Source: Phalacrocorax aristotelis
Lineage: Eukaryota > Chordata > Aves > Suliformes > Phalacrocoracidae
DNA length: 64,000 nt
Assembly (NCBI RefSeq): GCF_949628215.1
Contig: NC_134280.1
Location: forward strand, 53,656,621 to 53,720,620
Direction of reading: 5' to 3'
The position numbers and the translations under genes are program-made. The notes beneath the pieces were generated by a model. It saw only the letters and a program-made list of their open reading frames with translations, was not told the DNA's origin and made no database searches. Numbering within the stretch: position 1 is the stretch's first letter; every line of letters starts with the position of its first letter. This document shows, in pieces, positions 37,529 through 49,191 of the stretch.

Positions 37529-40500
37529 TCAAATTTAAGTTAAGTGTTTAAACATATGCATAACTTTGAACACATGAAAACAAACAAAAAAGTGGTTTGT
37601 ATGCTCTAAGTCTCAGAGCCTTTCTTGAAACTTTGCTTCAGGACTTAAAACCTGAACATTGACAGACAATAACATTCTTTCCCAGAACAGCACCAATATG
37701 CTTTAAAAACCTATGAAACAATGCCAATGTAAAGAGATATTATAAATGTACACATAACAATGCAGTCAGATAACATTCAAACAGATAATGTTAATCAGGA
37801 TTGTCAGCTGCTAGACTGGGTAGCCTCCAAACTGCAGATATCTGGTGTGTGCTACTATCTCCTGCAAGGTTACTTCTCTCTACTGACCAGATTCCTCAAC
37901 TTACTGCATCCACAGTTAAAAATAACCAACAACAAAGAGTGGGAAGAATTAAAAGCCAGTTTAAACTTTCTGAATAGAAAGTTATCTGCTGTTTTCTGTC
38001 TGCTCCATTTGTCTTGAAAGAGACTGATAGAAGAGCAAACTGCATGAACACCTTTTAAATGTGTGTCTTTTTTGACAGCGATTAGTCTTTTTAGGAAGTC
38101 ATTCATTAATGTGATCTCTGACTTATGAATGATCAGCTGCTAACTTGTTAGGTTGCTCCTGCTTTATTAATTTGTTTCAAGAGGAGGAACATGGGTTTCT
38201 TCTTTCCAAGTCCTGTTCTGTCTGTGGTTAGCTAATTTGCCACTGAAGGCAGCATTTCAGAATAGACGAGGCTATATTATCCACTTTTCAGGAAACAATT
38301 TATTGAGTGTATGGTCCAGGACATACATTGCCCATCAACTAGGCTCCTGTAATCTTGGTAATTCTTAAGGATAAACATCTCCTGTGTCTTTCTATGTAGC
38401 ATTTGCCCTAATTACCAGCACTGTACTGTGGTGCTTTTTGAATGAATGGCAAAGGTCTCACCTTTCCTAGACATTCTTACCCTGGTACTTCTTGATGGTG
38501 CTGCTGCTTTTGTTGACTCCGAGAAAGCCTAGAAAGCAATAGTATAGATGCCTAATTTGCAGGTAGAGCAATGACACAGTAACTGTGGATCTTCCTGATC
38601 AAGGAAGCTGAAATAAATTCGCTTGAAGGAAAAAGTGAGCTGAACTAACCTGAGGGTTCTCCCTAGCCGTACAGCTAAGGGACCACAGGCACTAGTGGAG
38701 AAGGACAAAGTTATTACTGCACATTATAGGAATTTTATCTTAATGGTCAGGCTTCTGGGACATACTGCAGTGTCAGGTGATTTACACTCTGCATATCTGG
38801 AGTTTCTACTGGTGTGCTACCTGAGTTGCTTGACTAACAATGCCAATGTCATCAGGGAAAACCTGCTGGATTTGTATGCAAGAAGCATGAATGTATTCAA
38901 GAACCTGTAACAAAGGTTTTGCTTAAATTTAAAACCTCAAGTTACGCTGGCATAAAAGCATACCAGTTGTACATTAATAGATTGTGATCAGTTAAAAAGA
39001 ATGGTAAATAAGATTACCAAAGTGTCCAATGAAAAATGTGTACAGGTACTGAGAGCTGTTCTTAATTGCAACTTAATGAATGAATGAAAACTTACATATA
39101 TCCCCCCGTCTTCCCACTGAAATGGCTAAGCTCTAGTCTTCCAAGGATTTAAAAAATGAAGCAAAACTCTCACCTCTTTCCACTTTCCTTGCCTCTGCTT
39201 TAAATCATAAGGCTGAGGTTTATTTGTGCAACATATTATTGTTCTGTTTTCAAGCTTTTCTTTCTGTCTGAGGTCTAGGTACTTAGTTGTTTTGCAGCTT
39301 TTAATAGGAATATTTTTAAAGTAGTGACACACCTCTGTGAACAGAATTTCTAATTGATAGAGAATATTTCAGAAGTTACTGTCATACAGTTATTGCTATA
39401 TGAAAGTATATAAACAATCTATGACTTAATTCTCAGTTCAGTACTGAGTCGCATTTACCTTCATCACTGCCTGTGCTTTTAAAACTATCTACTGACTTGA
39501 TTAAACTGTGGATTCTCCAGGAAATGGAACGCAAAAAAATAGTTGCTCTAATTCAAGAAAAAGAATAAAAAAATTAAGACAAAACAACTCTCTCTTTCCT
39601 CTTCTTGAAAAAAGTTCTTTAACGTGTCCCCTCCTACAGCTGGGCAATGGGAAGTGGCATTTAAAAAGCAAAACAAACAAAAACCATCCCCCAAAGTAAT
39701 CTAACAGCAAACAAGATGATTTCCATGCCAGTGGAGAACTGCTGCAACCTGCAATGGCAACTCAAGTGTTAAAGGCTTTCAGAAGACAGAGAACACTCAG
39801 ATACTTAGTGTTTGTTTGAGTCTTAGCTTCCACAGGGAAGTAATCACATAAAAGATCAAGGTGTCTCTTTATAACTGGCTGCAGCAATTACAGCTTGTAA
39901 ATATTCAGCACTGATCTACAAGTATGGTTGGTGATATGATGGCAGGCACAAAGTGAAAATATAGCATATAATAAGCATAGCTGACAATGCATGTATGATA
40001 TTGGTCATAATTTGGTACAGGATAACAGAAGCACAGCCCCAGGCTGCTCCAGACATTTCTGATCTAGAACAGCCCAATGGTGGGATTTTCAGAAATGCTT
40101 TACAAGTCCTCCGCCAATTAAAGTACTAGAACTGGGAGTTTTACCATCAGCTTCATTGGTGTATTATCATCATACTTCAGCGACTTACGACGCCTCATTT
40201 CTAGAATAAAAATCCTCAAAGATTTAAAACAGTACTTGCAAACTGTGAAATAACAAATATCACAGTTGTTATTAATTTTGCTACAGTCCTGTAAATACTC
40301 AACGTAGACTAAATTATTACTGTTCTAAGAAACAATTCAATGTAATCGTCCACCTTCATATTTAAAACCCATATCCTGTTTATCCAATGTATTTTCCTAC
40401 TCTCTTCACTATGAAAGCCTAGCTGCCTGGCTCCATAAACATATTTTAACACTCACCTGCCTTCCTTTCCCATTTTTAGCTGTTCCATGTATACACTGCA

Positions 40501-41807
40501 CTCTCTGGATTTTTTAAAATATTCTTCCACTTAAATAATTCTGTTCTTTTGCAAAATGAACATGAATAATATCAAGACATGGCTACTTATGAAGGGGAAA
40601 AATAGGAATTGCCATTACCACATTAAAGTATTCATCTCAAAAATGTTACAAATTATAATACAGTTTTGGTAAGTTAGTATATACTAAAGGGAATTATTCC
40701 CTGGATTCTCATCACTAAGTAGCCATCTATTTGACACTTTTATTTAAGTATGCTCTTGCCTTCACCTGTGCCAGACAGATGTTTTAGCATTTAGTAACAT
40801 GAACTAGCTGGGAATCATCTAACAAAATTATTTTTACTATATAAAATAAATATCATCTATCAGTAACACATGCCAAAAAGTGGATTTTGATTAATTCCTT
40901 TACTCCAGGGAAGAGATGTTTAGATAGTGCCTAAATACTAATTTTATATATTCTAAAATTCCTTTATTTTTGAGGATTCTTTTAAAGATTTAGCCAACAT
41001 TAGAGGTCCAAACCAAAACATTTTGGAAATATTTCTGATGTGAAAAACAGTTCAATATATTGGGGTATGGAATATATTTAAGACTTCTCTTGTTTTGCAG
41101 TGAGAAAATTATTGAAACAAACTTTGGTTGCTTGGAACAGTTTCTCATTGAACACTGGATCAAATTTACTTCATGATAATTTTCTTCCCTGCTTGGCTAT
41201 TTAGGTATATACTTTGGAAGGAAATTGTGTACGTAATACAAGAAATTTCATTTTCTTAAGTTCAGATATGTTGGTGTTTCTACTCTCTGTTTTGTTAATG
41301 GATAAATAACAACATAATGCCATGATTTGTTTAAAGATAGTGAAAACAGGTTTTGAAGAACAACATAATGAATATATGAACATACAGCTTCTTGTTTTGC
41401 TGAACTCTAAATTGTTTTGCAGCTGGTTCTAGGATAAGGTCCTGTATAACTCAGACAATATATTGGTCTTTAAAACAAAGTGGAACACTTACATTAAGAA
41501 ACACATTTGTTAACTTTAATACCAACACTTTATCAGGCTAGCCCTCAAGGGTAGCAATGACATTTTTCTTCCATTAGTTGTTTTCCTTGCAGGCTTATTG
41601 CAAGAACAATTTCTCAAAATAGAGAAACCTGGCTCTATTTTGACCAGATGTAGGAAAAGTTTCCTTTGAAATGCTGTTTTTATTAAGCTAGTTTGTTCTT
41701 GCTCCGGTGGAGGGGGGAAAAGCCTGGTTAGTACATTGTTGGTTTAGAAACAAGTTTTGCAAATTCTCTTCTTAACACATCTGGTTTTGTAGTCCTAAGA
41801 AGGAGCC

Positions 41808-41880
41808 AGATCCTTCACGGGTGTAAATTAGTACTTTACAAGAACCTACAGTCATGCTTGTTTACACTAGTGAAGGATCT
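41808..41880. repeat. 73-bp palindromic element (20-bp imperfect inverted repeats)
   Basis: The left arm 41808-41827 (AGATCCTTCAC..GTGTAAA) and right arm 41861-41880 (TTTACAC..GTGAAGGATCT) are reverse complements at 18 of 20 positions around a 33-base centre. The sequence style (AGATCCT...GGTGTAAAT...ATTTACACC...AGGATCT) resembles an old dispersed palindromic repeat of amniote genomes whose family name I cannot give with confidence. Confidence 0.75.
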
Positions 41881-42256
41881 TGCCCAGTTCCCTTACCATA
41901 CGTGCAGCCTGACATTTGAATGGAACTGCAATTAGCAGGGTTGTTTTTGTTTAACTTTATTTAGCACCTTATCTTTCCACAACGTTCTTGTCCCAGTACC
42001 AGTATCAACCATGAACTCAACATAGCTCTTACTAGTTCTGTTCTATTTTGGGCTAGAAGCAAAACCCCCCAGCACTCCAGATCAAAGAGCACTCTCCTCT
42101 TTCACTCCAGGAATAGAAACTGTTAACTAATTGGTGCAAAAAAGACTCTCATTACCATGACAAATCGATTCACACCACAGTTAAGTAAGTCATAACTTAC
42201 TGCATTATTCCAGAAAGTTATCCAAGCCCTCAAAATAATCTGTTATTAAAGGCCAA

Positions 42257-42276
42257 ACACACACACACGCACACAT
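42257..42276 (+). repeat. (CA)n microsatellite
   Basis: An interrupted CA repeat (ACACACACACGCACACA) about 0.9 kb upstream of the KCNQ1 start codon. Confidence 0.85.
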
Positions 42277-42879
42277 CCTCTTCCACAAAGACAAAACGTT
42301 TTTGGTGTTGGTGAGACACCCAATTTGTAGAGGCTGTAAGTCTGCAGAACTGTGTTTATTGTGTTCTACAATTTGCCCAATTACACAGCTATTTGCTCCT
42401 TTATGTTACAGTGACACTGGGGACTGCAAAGCTTGTTGGTCAGGCCTTTATTCTTGTTACTTGTATTAAAAAGAGTCTCCCGAAGGATCCCAAGCCTGAA
42501 AGAGCTCTGCTACTCCCAGACACTGAAATGCTGCAAGAAGGGATGGAGCAGCAGGCCCTGAAGGCTCTGGTGGCCCTAACTCTGAGGGAAGGCGCTGCAA
42601 CCCAGGAGCCCAAGCCACCAACAAGCCACAGGGCTGGGCAGCACCTACTGGAGCACTTTGTGCCCACAGATGCCGACTGGGCGGAGAAGGCGGGAAAGCC
42701 TGCTAGGCTTCTGGGGAGCTGGCAGGCTTCTCCCTGGTCCCTACTCCATAGGTCCCTACCCCACCACCCACTGCTGCACCCTGGGCCTCACAAAGCTAAG
42801 AGGCCACCTCCATGCTGCCATGCCGGTGACAAGAGGACAGGCGGAACAGGCCAAGGTCAGAAACGAGGAGAGTGGCCTG

Positions 42880-43890
42880 ACACGGAGGGGGGTCCAGGAT
42901 CCGGCCGGGGCTCGCTGCCCGGCCCATGTCCCCCGCGGCTTCGGGGCAGCTCGGGGTGAGCTGTGAGGATGCCCCGGCACCGCCGCGCAGCGCCTCCCGG
43001 CGGGCGGCACCGGGACACCGGGCCGGGACCGCCCCCGCTTCCCCTCACCTTTCCCGGCCAGGAGCCACCCCCGAGGGGGCAGGGCCAGAGGCGGCGGCGG
43101 GAGAGGGCGCCCGGCACCGGCCCGCAGCTCCCTGGGGCAGCGCAGCCCCAGCACCGCCGAGCCTCCCCGAGCTGCCCCAGCCATGTCCTCCAGCTCCCCC
43201 CCGGGCGAGCAGAAAAGCCGGAGCTTGGGCCGGCTGTCGCTGCCTAGGAGAGGCAGCATGACGCCCGGCAAGAAGCCCTCGGCGCTGGAGCTGGCCGAGA
43301 GCACCCCCAACGCCCACTACGCCCCACTCTCCGCCGCCCAGGGCGGGCAGCCGCCGGCGGGCTGCAGCCCGGAGCCGGAGCGGCCGCGGCCGCCGCGCCT
43401 GAGGAATGAGGCGGCGGTGGTGGTGAACACCGACTGCCCGCGGCCCCCCGTCAGCCTCGACCCCCGCGTCTCTATCTACAGCCTCCGCAAGCCCCTGCTG
43501 AGCCGCAGCAGCATCCAGGGCAGGGTCTACAACTTCCTGGAGCGCCCCACGGGCTGGAAGTGCTTCGTGTACCACTTCACCGTGTGAGTACCCGCGCCGC
43601 CCCCCGGCCCACCTGCTCCGCGGCGGGATCCCGTTACCGCGGCATGTCCTGTCAGCCGCGGCGGCCCGGAGCCGGAAAACCACCTCCCGGCACGGCCATC
43701 GATGCGAGGGGCTCTCAGGGCTGCCCCTCACGCCTGCTCGCCGTCCCCGGAACGTGAGGTGGCCGCAGCCGGGCCGTCCCTCCCCGCCGTCCCTCGCGGG
43801 GCTCGTCCGCGCCGCGGAGGCGGGAGCGCGGCAGCCCCGGACGTCCCCTCAGTGGCGGAGCTTTCCAGAGGAGCCCGGAGCTCAAGGCTT
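42880..43890 (+). promoter_or_regulatory. CpG island over the KCNQ1 first exon, likely promoter
   Basis: An abrupt change to GC-rich DNA dense in CpG that covers the 5' flank, exon 1 and the first 300 bases of intron 1, the usual arrangement of a TATA-less CpG-island promoter. Visible sites include a GC box and EGR-type site CGCCCCCGC (43030-43038) and an AGGGGGCAG core (43074-43082) like the 3' half of a CTCF site. The transcription start cannot be fixed by eye. Confidence 0.75.
43183..43583 (+). CDS. KCNQ1: KCNQ1 (Kv7.1) coding exon 1, residues 1-133 plus two bases
   Basis: KCNQ1 is the pore-forming subunit of the slow delayed-rectifier K+ channel (IKs with KCNE1 in heart and inner ear; with KCNE2/3 in epithelia). 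This exon encodes the cytoplasmic N-terminus up to the edge of S1. The diagnostic stretch is [15 protein letters not shown] (residues 86-100) followed by [20 protein letters not shown] (111-130), almost identical to human. The more variable first 80 residues retain RRGS (22-25), equivalent to the PKA/AKAP9-regulated Ser27 site of human, and a [10 protein letters not shown] block. The donor is CGT|GTGAGTAC, leaving phase 2, as in human exon 1. The ATG at 43183 is the first in-frame ATG and gives an N-terminus a few residues longer than human. Exon 2 (S1) was not found to position 64000. Confidence 0.97.
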
Positions 43891-46800
43891 GAGCGTCTCG
43901 CACACAGAGGCCTCTGAGGTGGTGTTTCTTCACAGGTGTGAAGCAAAACAAACAAGCAGAGTCAAACTGTGGGGGAAAGTTTATCTTACTTTGAACGTAA
44001 ACGCTGTGTTTCACTTCAGGAGCTCTTAGGTATATCTATCAAATAGAGCAGGAGCTGGCTTCGGGTGATTTTCATCAGAAAGTTACCCTGGGAGTTGAAA
44101 TAAATTGTTCTTTCTGAGTGTGGAAATGAAGTAGGTAACCGTGTCATCCATTCTTTAGTAATCTTTAATGCAGTGACTCCTGATTTTCCAGCTCACTGTG
44201 CAGCATCTGTTTCTGGCTGAATAGGTGTGTTATCAGTGTGTCAGCCCTGTTGGAGGAGGCTGAGAGACAGGTGATGCTCTTTTTTCTTGTCTCTTTTGTT
44301 GCCCCTTGCTCTAACTCCTTGTGCTATCAGGTACGAATGCCATCGCTGTTATTTTTAGGCAGGAAGGAGGATGATGGTGTTTGGAGGATGTTAAAGCTGC
44401 TTAGCTGCAGGAAAGTTGAAAATTGCTTTGGGTATAACTGCTGTGAAGTGCGGCATCCACCCTGAGCCAACGTGTGGTTGGTCTGCGGTGTGCAAGGATC
44501 TCAAGAAGCTCCTCCGTTGAGAAATCAGTGCTTCTTAACTGAGATGTTGTGGAAGGCCTGCATGACTCTTGAGCAATTTGCATATGTTAAACGTAGGTTA
44601 TAAGGTCAGGCAGAGTCATGGTGTCTGTTTATTTTATGTGTGCACAAACACATGTGTATATACATAGACTGCATATATACATGCCTATTACAACAACTAG
44701 AGGTAAAGGCATTTTGTGGTCAAAATCCTAAGACAAAAGACTTTGATAAAAATCAGGTTTTATGATAGAATTTTGTGTTCAGATTTTAAATTCTATTTCT
44801 AAGTAACTATTATTTTAAGTCAATTCGGGATTGTGTGTTTATATTCCACATTTGAGGACTGTGGAATCTTTAGGTAGTCAGTTAAGTGGTACCAACTTTA
44901 TTTTAGTGGAAGGAAAACAGCTGCCATCTGAATGTACTTAATTGGGAGATGACTGTGTGCAGCTGCTGAGATAATTGTGGACTCTGTTCTCTTTAGTGTT
45001 ATGATAATGCTATTAGATGACAAAACATCTAATGGCCATAACTATGAAGTGTCTAATAGTTGTAGTTGAACAACGTAAACCGCTTTCAGGAACAGTTTCT
45101 CCCAACCCCCCCAAAAAAAAAAAAGAGTTTTAGGCAGCCATCTTTTATGATTTCTGACCTCTTTCAGTGTCTCAAATTATGTATAGAAGGGACAGTAAAT
45201 TGTGTTCAATATCTTAACTAATCTTCTCTAAGCCTTAACAGTGGGCCTAGGAAAACCCTCAAAATAACCTCCTAGGTCCTTTATCTACCTAAAAGTCTAG
45301 CCTGAATTTTACCTCTTTTTTTTCTTTTTTTTTGCAAGTATTAGCAGTCTGGATTAATCCTATCTGTGCAAGTATTAAGATTTTGTAATTCTACTTTAGA
45401 AAAGATTGTAATATGTATGGGGAGTCACTGCCCGTCTCTCCGCTCAATACATGGCATTAGCCCCAGCGTTTCCCCTCTTTCCAGAAGAGCTCTTCTGATG
45501 CAATGGTGAATGACAGTGGCAGTAAGTATCCTCAAGCCTCTTACTAAGCATTGTGCAAATTTGTTCTCTTAGGAATCTGAAGAGACAGAAGAGGGTACTA
45601 ACACCCTCATGTTTCTTGCAAAGCAATCTGCAGTTACTATGAGTGTACTTTTAGGCAGCCTCACTCTGCTTTTCCCTCATCAGAGAGAATTGAGTCTGTA
45701 CTGTCCTCAGCCATCCCAGCCTCTCCTTATTTATGTGGTAGATAAACCTGCACTTTTTGTACCCATTAAATAATGTTTTAGGTTACTGATCTTTGGTCTG
45801 TACCCCTCCAACTCTCCCACTTTCCAAGATGCCAGAGCAACTTCCTGGGATGCTTGCTTTCTGCTGCACCAAGGAATGTTCTTTTTGAGTACAGCCCGTG
45901 CCCGCCAGATGCTGAGCATTGGTAGATTAATAGTTGCTACAAAGCAGAAATTTGTAACTAAAATCCAATGCCAAGGCAGACAGTTTGTTTGCACGCTGCT
46001 TGCTAGCTTTTTGGGAGCAGTTGGTTACAGGTGATGTGCTGCAGAGCTAAAAAGGACCCAGAGTTACAAGACACCCCACCCCACTGTCAGGTGTGCACTT
46101 CTCTCCCACTGGAGGAAGTAACTTGATTATTTTGTTGTTAGCATACAAACGGACATTCATGGAGGCCTAAGCTGGGTTTTGTGTCGTGATGTGCAGGGAC
46201 CCTGATGGTTGTGTCTCCTGCCAAAATGAGCTTAAGAGACTGATGTTATTTACCTGTTGCCTCTTTGTGACTCCCTCTGCTGGCTACCTTGTGCTTTATT
46301 CTGGGGGCTTTCACCTGCCTGGGAGGTCTCAGTTGCTATCAGAGGTTCAGAGGGGAAGGAAAGGGAACAAGAGTGGAGTTAGATCAGGGCATAAAGACCA
46401 AAGCTGAGTAGAGGGTCCTGGTCAAGATCTAGCCCAAAGATGGGAGCGATGAGCACTGAGGGCTTCTTTATTTTCTATCTATTGCACTGTTCTTTGTTGT
46501 GTGGAGTGTGTGGCTGTGTTCTTCATTATACACTGAAATGATTAAATTTACAAACGACTCTTGGAATAGTCAGTGTAACTTGTTCTGGACCTGTATCTCT
46601 GGCTGGTTGTTGAAATGCTGTTTATCAAGTGATAAGAGCTACATCTACTGATTGCCTGTCACACCCTTTTCCTGCTCAGGAATGTTAAGTCAGGGGTATC
46701 TAGAATACTAATAGCTAAGAACTGACATTCAGATCTGATTTTTGCTCAGTTTTATGTTGTAATGTTTAGAAAATGGAAGTTGAACACCAAGCTTTAATCT

Positions 46801-48614
46801 GCAGGTTCTATGTTAGTATGTTTTTTCTTATTGTTTAGATTGCTGCATGTTTTGGTGTGCAGCAAAGCCTCTCGTGTACACCTCGATCTAAAGGATGGAG
46901 TCTTGTTATCTTGTATGCAACAGAAGGTTGCTGTACTAGATCAGGCCAATGACCTGTTTACTTCTGAATTGTTATTCCTTTTGAAAGGCAGCTGAAATAC
47001 CTGTTCTCCAAGATGCAAAATGTATATTCTTTCTCACTTGATATTTTTAATCTTCTATCTGCTAATTGGATAGCACAGTTGCTGATTAAATCAATTGAAC
47101 TCTGCACAGGTCTTTTTCTGAGATTTGTCTTGTTTGCTCAGGCCAAGGAGCAGAAACATCTCAAGTGAGCAGAGTAAGAAATTAATTCTTGTTCTTCATT
47201 TATACTAGATTTTTGTAGGCTGTGGAAGTAGTCTTTATGGGGAGAAAGAATGAGGAATCAGCTGTTAATTTACCACTCAAAAAAACCTGCCTGAAAAGCT
47301 AGTGGAGATGATAGAAACTTTCATTTCAGCTACATGACTTGATCTGATGTTGTATTAAATTTCATTTAAATATATGAAGTATATAGTATATGTACACTTA
47401 ATTCTACCGCTGCAAGTAAATCATGCTCCGTAGCTGAAGATTTACATGTGTGGCTTCTGCAAGCACAATTGGTGGTTGCTTGGAAACTTGTATTTTGCAA
47501 GCAAGAGCATGCCCTGTGGCATGGCTGCATGTATGGTAATGTCCTGCCAGAGCCCTCAAACCTCCCTTGGCTGTCAGAGGTGAGGAAATGACTGAGTGCC
47601 ACTGTTCTCAGCGACCTTCAGAGCTAGGGCATCTTATCACACTTATCATAGTAGTGCACCTTGGGGTAGTGGCTTTGAGAGGTGAAATGTTCTGTGGCCT
47701 TAACGAATGAAGTTTTCAGGCTATGTGAAGAGGGGAGGGACAAAAGAAGCTTAAATTCTGTCCTCATAGTGGCCTGCTGAAATCCTGAGACTCTGTCCCA
47801 GTGTTGAAATGACTGTAAAGAATAAGTGAAATCTTCAGATACTTTAAAAAATTATTTTAGGTTTAAGTGCATGAGAAGGAAGAGCTGCTTCTTGCCCTCT
47901 TTAAGTAGTTTAAAGTAAAACATCTTAAAACGTGCCTGAAGAAACTTAAGTTATGAGTTTTCTGGTGATTTTGCTTGTCTCAGTATGGTAAATAATGACT
48001 TCTGGCAACTTACACTGCATGTTGACTCCCTATGTCCTTTGAAGTGTTGGCCGTTACCAGAGGGGACAATTCGGAAATCAGTGGACCATTGGTCTGTTCC
48101 GGTATGGCAGCTCTCCTTTGTTGCCCTGCAAGATAATCACTTTCTATCTTATCTTTGCATGCGTGTGTACCTGGTTCAATTTACTTTGCCTTTGTATTCG
48201 TTTGTTTTAATCAGCAATGATTGTCATTGAGTTTGTTCGAATCCCAAGGTGTTTACATAAGCTTGGACTGGCTGGTGGTTGCGATTTGGGAGACTGGTCT
48301 CTAGAAACAGGCAAACTCTCAGAAGTGTGGCTGTATGTGTACGCAGGCAAAGATAAGAAGCAAGGGTAGATAGAATATTCCAGTTGTGTGTGTATCAGGA
48401 TTTAACAGTAATCAATTATTAAAGGCAAGGAAGTGTTTACATAGTGCTGTTTACTTACAATACTGTGAGGAAGAAGCTTAACTCCCTCACACTTAAAATC
48501 TCATTTTTGTCAGGTTTCCAAATTTACTGCAACTGTACTTCCAAACCTAGTGGTTCATACTCAGTGTGTAAACTGCTGAGGAGGGAGAGAGATCCATAAA
48601 ATAATTACAGAGTC
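43584..48614 (+). other. KCNQ1: KCNQ1 intron 1, first segment
   Basis: GC-rich to about 43890, then AT-rich. It contains an A12 run (45113-45124) and no recognised gene or mobile element. The open frames on both strands near 43700-44030 are products of the CpG island. Confidence 0.75.
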
Positions 48615-49191
48615 AGAATCACAGAATGGTAGGGGTTGGAAGGGACCTCTGGAGATCATCTTGTCCAACCCCCCTGCTTGAGCAGGCACACCCAGAGCAG
48701 GGGGCACAGGAACGTGTCCAGGCAGGGTTTTGAATGTCTCCAGGGAAGGAGACTCCACAGCCTCCCTGGGCAGCCTGTGCCACTGCTCTGCCAACCTCAC
48801 AGGAAAGTTGTTTTTCCTCATATTGAGGCGGAACTTCCTGTGTTCCAACTTATGCCCGTTGCCCCTTGTCCTGTTGTTGGGCACTACTGAAAAGAGCCTG
48901 GTCCCATCATCCTGACACCCACCCTTTAGATATTTGTAGGTATTGATGAAATCCCCCCTCAGTCTTCTCTTCTCCAGGCTGAACAAACCCAAGTGTCTCA
49001 GCCTTTCCTCATAAGGGAGATGCTCCAGCCCCCTGATCATCTTGGTAGCTCTCTGCTGGATTTGCTCAAGCAGTTCCTGTCCTTCTTAAACTGGGGGGCC
49101 CAAAACTGGACACAGTACTCCACATGTGGTCTCACTAGGGCAGAGTAGAGGGGGAGGATAACCTCTCTCAACCTGCTGGCCGCACTCCTGG
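48615..49191 (-). mobile_element. CR1 LINE 3' fragment, about 580 bp
   Basis: Begins AGAATCACAGAATGGTAGGG and extends into ORF2; the minus strand of 48561-49040 reads [20 protein letters not shown], then [20 protein letters not shown] residues and [15 protein letters not shown]. Very similar along its whole length to the copy at 19611-20210, including a nearly equal truncation point. It lies antisense to KCNQ1. Confidence 0.93.

Larger units (their letters stand above)
33513..42879. other. Intergenic, upstream of KCNQ1
   Basis: No gene recognised. It contains several A/T-rich stretches with TAATTA-type homeodomain-like motifs near 34970-35360, a perfect 12-bp CpG-containing palindrome (37517-37528), a minus-strand polyadenylation-like signal (37254-37259), the 73-base palindromic element (41808-41880), a CA repeat (42257-42276), and rising GC content beyond about 42480 towards the CpG island. 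An open frame of 188 codons at 42393-42959 is discussed among the rejected items. Confidence 0.6.

Noticed and set aside
38695..38910. 71-codon plus-strand open frame in the intergenic region
   Set aside because: Its length is within chance expectation, it has no homology that I recognise and no splice or promoter context.
42393..42959. 188-codon plus-strand open frame just upstream of the KCNQ1 CpG island
   Set aside because: It has no recognisable domain, its composition follows the rising GC content, and its C-terminal half is Pro/Gly/Arg-rich as expected of any frame in a CpG island. It might be overlapped by KCNQ1 5' UTR, but nothing supports a protein.
42756..43731. Long minus-strand and other-frame open frames over KCNQ1 exon 1
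   Set aside because: They are opposite-strand or shifted-frame shadows of a GC-rich exon and CpG island, where stop codons are scarce.
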